Origin: an uncultured Pseudomonadota bacterium
GTDB lineage: Bacteria > Pseudomonadota > Gammaproteobacteria > Burkholderiales > SG8-41
DNA: 41,327 nt
Direction of reading: 5' to 3'
NCBI GenBank assembly: GCA_946885605.1
Contig: CAMPGR010000018.1
Span: forward strand, 1-41,327
Position numbers and translations under genes: made by a program. Positions 1 through 6,618 of this stretch are shown one piece after another. Every line of letters starts with the position of its first letter. Position 1 is the first letter of the stretch. The notes under the pieces are model-generated. The model had not been told where the DNA came from. It was given only the letters and a program-made list of their open reading frames with translations, and did no database searches.

Positions 1-1147
1 TCATCCAGTTGATGACCTTGCCCGGCATGCCGCGGATCTCGCCCTCGACGCCGATCAGAAACCCCGGCACGTCGACCAGGAAGACGAGCGGCACGTTGAA
101 GGAGTCGCACAGCACCATGAAGCTCGTGACCTTCTGGCACGCGTCGGCATCCAGCGCGCCGCCCTTGAAGAGCGGGTTGCTGGCGATGAACCCGACGCTC
201 TTGCCGTCGAGCCGCGCGAGCACGGTGGCGACCGACTTGCCGTAGCGCTCCTTCAACTCGAAGCACGAGTCCTTGTCCGCGATCGCCCCGATGATCTTCC
301 GCACGTCGTAGACCTTGTTGCGCGACTCCGGCAGGATGTCGAAGATCTTGCGGCACGCTTCGTCGGAGCCGGGCGACACCGGGTGCTCGGGCGGCGGCTC
401 CATGCTGTGGCTCGGGAGGTACGAAAGAAATTTTCTGATCGCGTCGAGCGCCTGCTCGTCGGTATCCACCGCCATATCGGCGAGGCCCGAGACGCCCGTC
501 AGCAGTTTCCAGCCGCCGAGATCCTCGGGATCGATCGGCTTGTTGATCGCGATGGAGGTCACGTTCGGGCTCGCGATCGCCATGATCGCGCCCTTGCGCA
601 TCACGACGAAATCGGACATCGCCGAATACCAGGTGGAGGACCCGTAGCATTGACCGAGAAGCGCCGAAGCCCACGGCGTTTCGCGTAGCCGCTGATATTC
701 GGTCGGATCCTGCGCAATGATCGCGCGCCCGGCAGCCCCCATGCGATCCGGCATCCGCGCGCCGCTCGATTCGCCCAGAAAAACGAGCGGCAGCCCGCGC
801 TTGCACGCGACCTGCTTCACGTGCCGGATCTTCTTCATGTTGATCACCGACGAGGAGGCGCCGAGCACGGTGAAATCGTTCGAGACGAGCGCGATTTCCC
901 GCCCCTCGATGCGTGCGAAACCCGCCAACTTGCCGTCTGCCGGCGTCTTTTGCTTCACCTCCGGGCGGTTGGAGCGCGCCAAGCGCCCGGATTCGATGAA
1001 CGAGCCGGGGTCGACGAGATAGTCGATGCGCTCGCGCGCGTTGAGGTGCCCCTCGGCCTTGCGCTTCGCAATCTTCTCCGGGCCGCCCATTGCGAGCGCC
1101 TCGGCGGTTTTCTCCTTGAGTTGCCTGATCAGTTCTTCAAACGGCAC
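1..1147 (-). CDS. Acyl-CoA carboxylase, carboxyltransferase (beta) subunit, 3' end missing
   Basis: This subunit would transfer carboxyl groups from carboxybiotin to an acyl-CoA (propionyl-, methylcrotonyl- or similar CoA) in the cytoplasm. About 382 codons are visible of a family usually 510-540 long; the C-terminus lies beyond position 1. The N-terminus has the typical KxEGxLxARERIDxLxDPGSF-like stretch. Further on are the crotonase-like motifs GESSGARMPD and, near the window edge, GFLIGVEGE, which form the CoA pockets and oxyanion holes. The start is the GTG at 1147, chosen for the AAGGAAGG ribosome binding site just upstream and for the N-terminus. It lies 18 nt behind the Bug gene, so the two are probably co-transcribed. 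No biotin carboxylase subunit is in view; it could lie beyond the window. The acyl-CoA substrate cannot be decided from the sequence. Confidence 0.88.
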   Translation of the reverse strand, partial: MPFEELIRQLKEKTAEALAMGGPEKIAKRKAEGHLNARERIDYLVDPGSFIESGRLARSNRPEVKQKTPADGKLAGFARIEGREIALVSNDFTVLGASSSVINMKKIRHVKQVACKRGLPLVFLGESSGARMPDRMGAAGRAIIAQDPTEYQRLRETPWASALLGQCYGSSTWYSAMSDFVVMRKGAIMAIASPNVTSIAINKPIDPEDLGGWKLLTGVSGLADMAVDTDEQALDAIRKFLSYLPSHSMEPPPEHPVSPGSDEACRKIFDILPESRNKVYDVRKIIGAIADKDSCFELKERYGKSVATVLARLDGKSVGFIASNPLFKGGALDADACQKVTSFMVLCDSFNVPLVFLVDVPGFLIGVEGEIRGMPGKVINWM

Positions 1148-1165
1148 AGCCCTTCCTTCGATCGA

Positions 1166-2134
1166 CTATTCGGCCTTGATGCCCGCGGCCTTGATCACCT
1201 TGGCCCATTTCGCAATTTCGTTCTGCATGAATGCCGCGTACTGTTCCGGTGTGTTGCCCACCGGCTCGGCACCGAGCCCCTGCAGCTTCTCGCGCACGTC
1301 CGGCGCCTTGAGCGCGCGCACCGTTTCGATGTGGAGCCGCTCGAGGATCGGGCGCGGCGTCTTTGCCGGCGCCGAGAGCCCGTAGAACGTCGTCACCACG
1401 TAGCCCGGCACGCCGGACTCTGCGATGGTGGGAATGTCGGGCGCCGCGGGGGAGCGCTTCGGTCCCGTGGTCGCAAGCGCGCGCAATTTGCCGTCCCGCG
1501 CCTGCCGAATGACCGTGGGGAGATTTCCGAAGTAGAGCGAAATCTCGCCCGATAGCAGTGCGACGAGTCCCGGGCCGCCGCCCTTGTACGGAATGTGCAC
1601 CCATTTCGCGCCTGTCATGTACTGAAAGAGTTCCGCGGACAGGTGCACCGTGGTGCCGATGCCCGAGGAGCCATAGTTGATGTCGCCCGGACGCTTCTTC
1701 GAGAGCGCGATCAGCTCCTTCACGTTCCTCACCGGCAGCGACGGATGCGTAACGAGCAGGTTCTGCGATTCGGCGATGAGCGTGATGAAGGCGAAATCCC
1801 TGATCGAATCGAAGTTCAACTTGATGAGCGAAGGGTTGGTCGCGTGTCCCGGAGCATTCAAGAGTATGGTGTAACCGTCAGGCGCAGCGCGCGCTGCAAT
1901 TTCGGTCGCGATCGCGGTGTTGGCGCCGCCGCGGTTTTCGACGACCACCTGCTGGCCGAGATATTCGGACATCTTCGGCGCAACGATCCGGGCCACGATA
2001 TCGTTGGTGCCGCCGGGCGGGAATCCCACCAGGAAACGAATCGGCTTGGTCGGATAGTTCTGCGCCCCAACGTTGCCGCCTCCCACCAGAAAGCCGATAC
2101 CGGCCGCCGCTGCAAGTATGCTTACCTTCGCCAT
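1166..2134 (-). CDS. Bug-family tripartite tricarboxylate transporter substrate-binding protein
   Basis: This is a periplasmic solute-binding protein of the Bug/TctC family, 322 aa, normal for the family. An N-terminal signal peptide (about residues 1-24) has a short basic start, a hydrophobic stretch and a VGA-Q cleavage context. The mature protein opens with the family hallmark YPTKPIRFLVGFPPGGTND. Bug proteins bind small carboxylates or other organic acids, and many work without an adjacent TctA/TctB membrane pair; none is seen here. The ATG at 2134 is preferred over a start 25 codons upstream because it has a strong GAGAGGAGG site and gives a proper signal peptide. It sits between a cupin gene and an acyl-CoA carboxyltransferase gene, suggesting uptake of a compound handled by those enzymes. 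The ligand is unknown. Confidence 0.93.
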   Translation of the reverse strand: MAKVSILAAAAGIGFLVGGGNVGAQNYPTKPIRFLVGFPPGGTNDIVARIVAPKMSEYLGQQVVVENRGGANTAIATEIAARAAPDGYTILLNAPGHATNPSLIKLNFDSIRDFAFITLIAESQNLLVTHPSLPVRNVKELIALSKKRPGDINYGSSGIGTTVHLSAELFQYMTGAKWVHIPYKGGGPGLVALLSGEISLYFGNLPTVIRQARDGKLRALATTGPKRSPAAPDIPTIAESGVPGYVVTTFYGLSAPAKTPRPILERLHIETVRALKAPDVREKLQGLGAEPVGNTPEQYAAFMQNEIAKWAKVIKAAGIKAE

Positions 2135-2290
2135 GACTCCTCCTCTCTTCGCTGGATCGTCCGCGCGCTCTACGGCCTCGTGCCGGACCTCCCGCGCGGG
2201 CGTTCCCATACGATATCACGCAGTCGGGAAACACCGGGGAGCTTGCGAGAAGAGCAATGCGGCCGGCTGTCGAGCCGGCTGCGACAAAAG
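2135..2290. other. Intergenic gap between cupin and Bug genes
   Basis: This 156-bp gap lies between two minus-strand genes. It holds the Bug ribosome binding site at its left edge. I see no convincing terminator, promoter or small gene, so read-through from the cupin gene is possible but not shown. Confidence 0.4.
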
Positions 2291-2788
2291 TCAGGCGCGG
2301 GCGCGCGCCTTGGCTTTGGGCTCGAAGCCTTTCAGGTACTTCGGCCCCACCATGGTGCCGTCGACCGCCTTGCCGATGATGCCCTGGGAGAGGTCCTTGA
2401 TCGCAATGAAGATCACGTCCTCGTCCTGGGGGGACGCGACCAGAGTATGCGGGGCATTCGCGGGAATATAGATGAGCGTCCCGGGCGGCGCGACCACCCG
2501 CTTGCCGTTGACCGAGCCCACGAGCGTGCCGCGCACCACATAGTTGAACTGCTCGTTCTTGTGGCTGTGCATGCGCGAGCCGGTGCCGCGTGGCTTGTGG
2601 ATGTACCCCACCAGCATGCGCTGGCCCTCGACCACGCCGCCGTGGGAAGTCGAGTAGCCGGTACCGGCATCGACCTTCTTCAACTTGGCCATCTTGAAGT
2701 GGTACTTGCCGCTCGCCCCGCCCTTCATTGCGCCGGCGGTCTTGGTCGAATTCTTGCGCGACGTCGCGCGCTTTCTTGTTGCAGCCAT
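2291..2788 (-). CDS. Small cupin-domain protein
   Basis: A single-domain cupin of 165 aa. After a lysine/arginine-rich, low-complexity N-terminus (about residues 1-35), cupin motif 1 reads G-SRMHSHKNEQFNYVVRG, with metal-ligand candidates His74, His76 and Glu79 or Gln80. Motif 2 follows as PGTLIYIPANAPHTL with His114. Small cupins of this kind are either metal-dependent enzymes (dioxygenases, isomerases) or ligand-binding proteins; the sequence does not decide. The ATG at 2788 is preferred over an alternative ten codons upstream because a GGGAGAGAG site precedes it. The start lies 26 nt behind the amidohydrolase stop, so the two are almost certainly in one operon. The C-terminus (KAKARARA) is also basic; both basic ends are unusual for a metabolic cupin. 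Confidence 0.85.
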   Translation of the reverse strand: MAATRKRATSRKNSTKTAGAMKGGASGKYHFKMAKLKKVDAGTGYSTSHGGVVEGQRMLVGYIHKPRGTGSRMHSHKNEQFNYVVRGTLVGSVNGKRVVAPPGTLIYIPANAPHTLVASPQDEDVIFIAIKDLSQGIIGKAVDGTMVGPKYLKGFEPKAKARARA

Positions 2789-2814
2789 GCTCTCTCTCCC
2801 GTCGCTTGCGCGGC

Positions 2815-4164
2815 TCACAGATAATCGATGATCTTCCAGTCGCCCGCCTTGGCGTTGACCACGCTCTTGCTCATTCCCGGACGGCGGTCGGCATAGACCC
2901 GGCCCTCCTTCATTACGAGCTGGATCCTTTCCTTTTTCTGCAGGCAGGCGATGTCCTTCAGTGGATCGCCGTCGACCGCGACGATGTCCGCGAGCTTGCC
3001 CTTCTCGATCGTGCCCAGGTCGTTGCCGCGCTTGATCGCCTGGGCGGCGTTACGCGTCGCGGTAAGAATCGCGTCCATTGGCTTCATGCCGAGCTTCACG
3101 TAGATCTCGAGCTCGGCGCCGTTGCTGCCCATGTCCGGCTCGAAACCCATGTCGGTGCCCATCGCGATCTTGACGCCGGCCTTGTACATCTTCTGGAACG
3201 TCTCGAAGCAGTGTGGCTGCAGGAATTTCATCTTGCGCAGCACGAATTCGGCGGTGCCGTGCTCGCGGCGCAACTGGATCGCGTGGTCGGTGCGGTGCGA
3301 AAGCGTCGGCGTGACCGGCGTGCCGGATTCCGCGATGAGATCGATGGTCTCGTCGTCGTTGAACACCATGTGTTCGATGGTGTCCGCACCGGCCTTGAGC
3401 GCCATGCGCTGCGCCTGGGTCGTGAAGCAGTGGACGGCCGCCGTTTTGTGGAAGGCGTGCGCCTCGTCGACGATCGCGTCGAGCTCCTCCTGCGTCATGT
3501 TGCGGATATCGGGCTCCTCTTTGTCGGTGCCCCCACCACCCGAAGCGCAGGTCTTGATGACATCGCACCCGGCGAGAAGATTGGTCCGGGCGAGCTTCCT
3601 CAGCTCCCAGGGGCCATCCGCCGTATTGAAGCCGAAACGCGGCATGGCGCGCGGCTGGATCAAATCGAGGTGCGAGCCGGTGATGGTGGTGAAGCCGCCG
3701 ATCAGCATGCGCGGCCCTTCCATGATGCCCGCATCGATCGCGTCGCGCACGGCGCACAATTCGTTGGTGAGGAGCCCCCGATTGGAGTTCATGCCGAGAT
3801 CGCGCAGCGTGGTGAACCCCATGTCGAAGCAGAGCTGCGCGTGGAAGAGCGCGTACATCTGCTGCAGGTGCGGCATGATCTCGAACTGCGCGACGCGGTG
3901 GTTGTGAAACGTCATGCAGTTGAACATCGAGGTGTGGATGTGGAGATCCATCATCCCCGGCATGAGAGTGCAGCGCCCGGCATCGATGACCACAGCGTCG
4001 CGCGGAATCTTCACTTCGTCGCGCGCGCCGACTTCGGTGATGCGCCGCCCCTGCACCGCGATCACCGGATCTTTGAGCGGCGCGCCTCCGTTGCCGTCGA
4101 TCAGCGCGCCGCCCTTGATGTACGTGAGTGCGCCCTTTTCCTCCGGCGCCTGCATGCCCTGCAT
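2815..4164 (-). CDS. Metal-dependent amidohydrolase (imidazolonepropionase/prolidase-like, COG1228 type)
   Basis: A cytoplasmic TIM-barrel hydrolase of 449 aa. The N-terminal small beta domain leads into the metal motif MPGMMDLHIH (His75, His77). Later come a candidate bridging lysine in DVIKTCASGG (Lys204), metal histidines near His245 and His265 (the latter in DTIEHM), and the catalytic aspartate in GTDMGFEPD (Asp338). The pattern fits amidohydrolases often annotated as imidazolonepropionase-like or Xaa-Pro dipeptidase. Neighbours do not include histidine degradation genes, so a true HutI role is unlikely. The ATG at 4164 has a GGAG site about 8 nt upstream. It is the first gene of the cluster with the cupin, Bug and carboxyltransferase genes, and a promoter with a LacI-type operator lies directly upstream. 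The substrate is unknown; it probably hydrolyses an amide, peptide or lactam. Confidence 0.9.
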   Translation of the reverse strand: MQGMQAPEEKGALTYIKGGALIDGNGGAPLKDPVIAVQGRRITEVGARDEVKIPRDAVVIDAGRCTLMPGMMDLHIHTSMFNCMTFHNHRVAQFEIMPHLQQMYALFHAQLCFDMGFTTLRDLGMNSNRGLLTNELCAVRDAIDAGIMEGPRMLIGGFTTITGSHLDLIQPRAMPRFGFNTADGPWELRKLARTNLLAGCDVIKTCASGGGGTDKEEPDIRNMTQEELDAIVDEAHAFHKTAAVHCFTTQAQRMALKAGADTIEHMVFNDDETIDLIAESGTPVTPTLSHRTDHAIQLRREHGTAEFVLRKMKFLQPHCFETFQKMYKAGVKIAMGTDMGFEPDMGSNGAELEIYVKLGMKPMDAILTATRNAAQAIKRGNDLGTIEKGKLADIVAVDGDPLKDIACLQKKERIQLVMKEGRVYADRRPGMSKSVVNAKAGDWKIIDYL

Positions 4165-4211
4165 AGGGTGGACTCCTGCCGTAGATGAACTTGGCCGCTG
4201 CGTTGGTGTAA

Positions 4212-4225
4212 TGCAAGCGTTTGCA
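4212..4225 (-). promoter_or_regulatory. LacI/GalR-type operator upstream of the amidohydrolase cluster
   Basis: The 14-mer TGCAAGCGTTTGCA matches the LacI/GalR-family consensus TGnAAnCGnTTnCA at all ten fixed positions, including the central CG. It lies 48 nt upstream of the amidohydrolase start and just downstream of the expected transcription start of the promoter at 4237-4265. That is the classic position for repression by roadblock or promoter occlusion. No LacI-family regulator gene is in the window. Confidence 0.6.
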
Positions 4226-4236
4226 GCGGAACCCGA

Positions 4237-4265
4237 ACGCTAAATAATCCGCGTTCGCGTGTCAA
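4237..4265 (-). promoter_or_regulatory. Probable sigma70 promoter for the amidohydrolase cluster
   Basis: On the minus strand a perfect -35 hexamer TTGACA (4265-4260) is followed after 17 nt by TAGCGT (4242-4237), a weak -10. It lies immediately after the CobW-family gene ends. The predicted start near 4230 puts the LacI-type operator at about +5 to +18. Confidence 0.45.
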
Positions 4266-4275
4266 GGCAATGCCG

Positions 4276-5370
4276 TCAGCGGAAGCTCTTCGCTGCGGCG
4301 AGAAACTGCGCGTAGGTTTGGGGATCGAGCGTGGGCGTGCGCTGTCCCGCTTCCGGGCGCAGCGCGAGCATGGAAAGCGTCTCTTCGATCGCTTCGCGCG
4401 CCAGGTCGCGTGTGATGAAAACCAGGCGCGAGCGGCGGTCGTCGTCGGGCCAGCGGTCGAGCACCACCGGTTCGTGAATCAGCGTCTGCACCGCGTGCAC
4501 GGCGACCGGCCGGCCATCCACGTTGAGCAGGCCTTTCACGCGCAGGAGCTTCGCCCCGCGCAGCGCCGCGAGCATGTTGAGCCACATCTCCAGGCCCCCC
4601 GCGCTGACCGGAGTCTCGTGATAAATGCAGAAGGCGCGGATGTGATCGTCATGGCGGTTCACATCCGCCGCGCCGTGAGGGCGATGCGCATGCGCTTCCG
4701 CCTGCACGAACTGCGTGTCGCGCAGCCACTGCTTCACCGTCTGGCTTGAGGCATCGGAGCGGTTGATGGCGGCCCCGAAGAGCGCGTGCGGCTCCGCCGC
4801 CCCACGGACGACGGCACACACCTCGGCGCCCGGATTGATTCGTGCGAGCCGGGCCCGCAACGCCGTGATGTCGTCCACATTGGCGAGATCGGTCTTGGTG
4901 AGAAGAAGGCGATCCGCGACGGCCGCCTGTTTGACGGATTCGGGGTGCTCGTCCAGTTGCTGCGCGCCGTTCACCGCATCCACGAGCGTGACGACGCTGT
5001 CGAGCGTAAAGAGCGGCGCGAGCTCCGGGTCGGCGACTACGGTTTGAATGATCGGCACGGGGTCGGCGAGCCCGGTCGTCTCGACGATGACCCGATCGAA
5101 CGCCAGGATCGCGCCGTCGCGCCGCCTGCGATAGAGGTCAGCGAGCGTCTCGACCAGATCCCCGCGCACCGTGCAGCACAGGCAGCCGCTCGAGAGCAGC
5201 ACCGTGTTCTCGCTCGGCGTCGCGATCAGGAGATGGTCGAGCCCGATTTCGCCGAATTCGTTGATGATGACGGCCGCGCCCGCCATCTCGGGGCGCTGGA
5301 GCAGCCGATTGAGCAGCGTCGTCTTGCCGCTACCCAAGAACCCCGTGATGACGGCGACCGGTGTGCGCAA
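4276..5370 (-). CDS. COG0523/CobW-family GTP-binding protein (putative metallochaperone)
   Basis: A G3E-family GTPase of 364 aa. The P-loop GFLGSGKTT is at residues 10-18 and the signature metal motif CLCC at 63-66, followed by TVRGDL. VETTGLADP is switch-II-like, and TKTD fills the guanine-specificity role of NKxD. A histidine-rich segment (AEAHAHRPHG and RHDDH) lies between the GTPase and the C-terminal CobW_C domain. Family members insert or deliver metals (Zn, Co, Fe) using GTP; zinc-homeostasis forms (ZigA/YeiR-like) are common. It begins 4 nt after the class I aldolase stop, so it is translationally linked to that gene. There are no cobalamin genes nearby, so a CobW role is unsupported. 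Which metal and client protein it serves cannot be told. Confidence 0.88.
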   Translation of the reverse strand: MRTPVAVITGFLGSGKTTLLNRLLQRPEMAGAAVIINEFGEIGLDHLLIATPSENTVLLSSGCLCCTVRGDLVETLADLYRRRRDGAILAFDRVIVETTGLADPVPIIQTVVADPELAPLFTLDSVVTLVDAVNGAQQLDEHPESVKQAAVADRLLLTKTDLANVDDITALRARLARINPGAEVCAVVRGAAEPHALFGAAINRSDASSQTVKQWLRDTQFVQAEAHAHRPHGAADVNRHDDHIRAFCIYHETPVSAGGLEMWLNMLAALRGAKLLRVKGLLNVDGRPVAVHAVQTLIHEPVVLDRWPDDDRRSRLVFITRDLAREAIEETLSMLALRPEAGQRTPTLDPQTYAQFLAAAKSFR

Positions 5371-5374
5371 GGCG

Positions 5375-6409
5375 TTACGCCGCGAGCGGCTGCTTTTCTT
5401 CTTCCGCGGTGTAACGGCCGAGGGACGCGAGGCTGTTCATGCGCGCCCGATGCAGAAGTGCGGCCTGGGCCGCTGCGACGTTGCCAGACGAACCCTTCCA
5501 TGCCTTGAGCGACGGCTGCTGGAGCGCGCGGCCGTACGAAAAGGAGAGCGGCCACGGCAGCTTGCCGGCGAACATGCGGTTCATCGCGTTCAAGTGCTGT
5601 GTCGCCACTTCGTCGCTTTGCCCGCCGGAGAGGAACACGATGCCCGCCACGGCCGCCGGCACGGTGCGCTTCAGCGTGCGCACTGTCCGTTCGGCGACTT
5701 CCTCGACGCCCGCCTGGTTGAGACAGCTCTTGCCGGAAATGACCATGCTGGGCTTGAGAACGCTGTGCTCCAGCGTCACACGGTTCGCGTAGAGCTCGTC
5801 GTACACCGCGTTGAGCGTCCACTCGGTCACCTCCTCGGAGCGTTCGATGGTGTGGTCGCCGTCCATCAGCACTTCCGGCTCGACGATCGGCACGAGGCCC
5901 GCTGCCTGACAGATCGCGGCATAGCGCCCGAGCGCGTGCGCGTTGGCCTTTATGCACGTCGGCGTCGGGAGGCCGGGGCCGATCGTGATGACTGCACGCC
6001 ACTTCGCGAACTTCGCGCCCATCTTCGCGTACTCGGCGCAGCGCTTGGCGAGGTTGTCGAGACCCTCGGTCACCGTTTCGCCTGGACAGAGCGCGAGCGG
6101 CTTCGCACCGGCGTCTACCTTGATCCCCGGCAGGATGCCCTTGCGGGAGAGCAGTTCCACGAAAGGCGTGCCGTCCGATGCTTTCTGGCGGATCGTCTCG
6201 TCGTACAGGATCACGCCGCCGATGTACTGCTCCAGCCCGCGCGTAGTAAACAACATGTCGCGGTAGGCCCGGCGGTTCTCCTCGACGTTTTCGACCTTGA
6301 TGCCGTTGAAGCGTTTCTCTATGGTGCCGGTACTCTCGTCGGCGGCGAGTATGCCCTTGCCCGGGGCAACCATCGCCTGGGCCACAGTGGCCATTTCATG
6401 TCCTGACAT
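5375..6409 (-). CDS. Fructose-bisphosphate aldolase, class I (Schiff-base type)
   Basis: This enzyme cleaves fructose 1,6-bisphosphate to dihydroxyacetone phosphate and glyceraldehyde 3-phosphate without a metal. At 344 aa it resembles the eukaryote-type class I enzyme. It has the N-terminal GKGILAADES motif, Lys136 in AKWRAV, Glu177 in IVEPEV, the Schiff-base lysine Lys219 in SVLKPSM, and SGGQSDEVAT. The C-terminal tyrosine of animal aldolases is absent; the tail ends QPLAA. The ATG at 6409 has AGGAGG a few nt upstream; an ATG five codons in is a possible alternative. It follows pyk across a 187-bp gap and is 4 nt ahead of the CobW-family gene. In many Betaproteobacteria a class II zinc aldolase occupies this position, so this looks like a non-homologous replacement. 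Confidence 0.93.
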   Translation of the reverse strand: MSGHEMATVAQAMVAPGKGILAADESTGTIEKRFNGIKVENVEENRRAYRDMLFTTRGLEQYIGGVILYDETIRQKASDGTPFVELLSRKGILPGIKVDAGAKPLALCPGETVTEGLDNLAKRCAEYAKMGAKFAKWRAVITIGPGLPTPTCIKANAHALGRYAAICQAAGLVPIVEPEVLMDGDHTIERSEEVTEWTLNAVYDELYANRVTLEHSVLKPSMVISGKSCLNQAGVEEVAERTVRTLKRTVPAAVAGIVFLSGGQSDEVATQHLNAMNRMFAGKLPWPLSFSYGRALQQPSLKAWKGSSGNVAAAQAALLHRARMNSLASLGRYTAEEEKQPLAA

Positions 6410-6493
6410 AGACCCTCCTGCTTCGATTTGGGATAGAACGGATAGACGGTAAACGGTGAAGCGATATTTTACTACGACCTCACGACGGGACTG

Positions 6494-6521
6494 TTCGGCT
6501 CACGCATGCCGGTGTTCACCG
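6494..6521. repeat. 28-bp direct repeat, distal copy (duplicated pyk 3' end)
   Basis: This exact 28-bp sequence recurs at 6591-6618. Read on the minus strand it contains the codons for the last residues of pyruvate kinase and its TGA stop, here outside any reading frame of pyk. The two copies are offset by 97 bp. Confidence 0.9.
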
Positions 6522-6551
6522 CGGCGGATCTTGGTCTCGGCCGCTCACGCT

Positions 6552-6569
6552 TAACTTCCCAGGAAGTTA
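6552..6569. repeat. Perfect inverted repeat inside the duplicated segment
   Basis: TAACTTCC, a 2-nt spacer CA, then GGAAGTTA form an 18-bp near-palindrome between the two direct repeat copies. It has no following T-run, so it does not look like a standard terminator. It could be a protein-binding site or part of a REP-like element. Confidence 0.6.
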
Positions 6570-6590
6570 GCCTCGCCCAGATCTGCCCTC

Positions 6591-6618
6591 TTCGGCTCAC
6601 GCATGCCGGTGTTCACCG
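6591..6618. repeat. 28-bp direct repeat, copy at the true pyk 3' end
   Basis: Identical to 6494-6521. This copy overlaps the last codons and stop codon of pyk. Between the copies lies 69 bp of unrelated sequence. Confidence 0.9.

Larger units (their letters stand above)
6410..6596. other. pyk-fba intergenic region with repeats
   Basis: This 187-bp region separates pyk from fba, both minus strand. Its pyk-proximal half carries a duplicate of the pyk 3' end and a short perfect palindrome, which together look like a small repeat or insertion remnant. The fba-proximal 80 bp is more AT-rich and may carry the aldolase promoter, but I could not assign clear hexamers. Confidence 0.5.

Noticed and set aside
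2728..4188. Plus-strand ORF of 486 codons opposite the amidohydrolase gene
   Set aside because: It is the antisense shadow of a gene with clear family motifs; its translation is full of His, Arg, Asp and Val repeats and has no domain.
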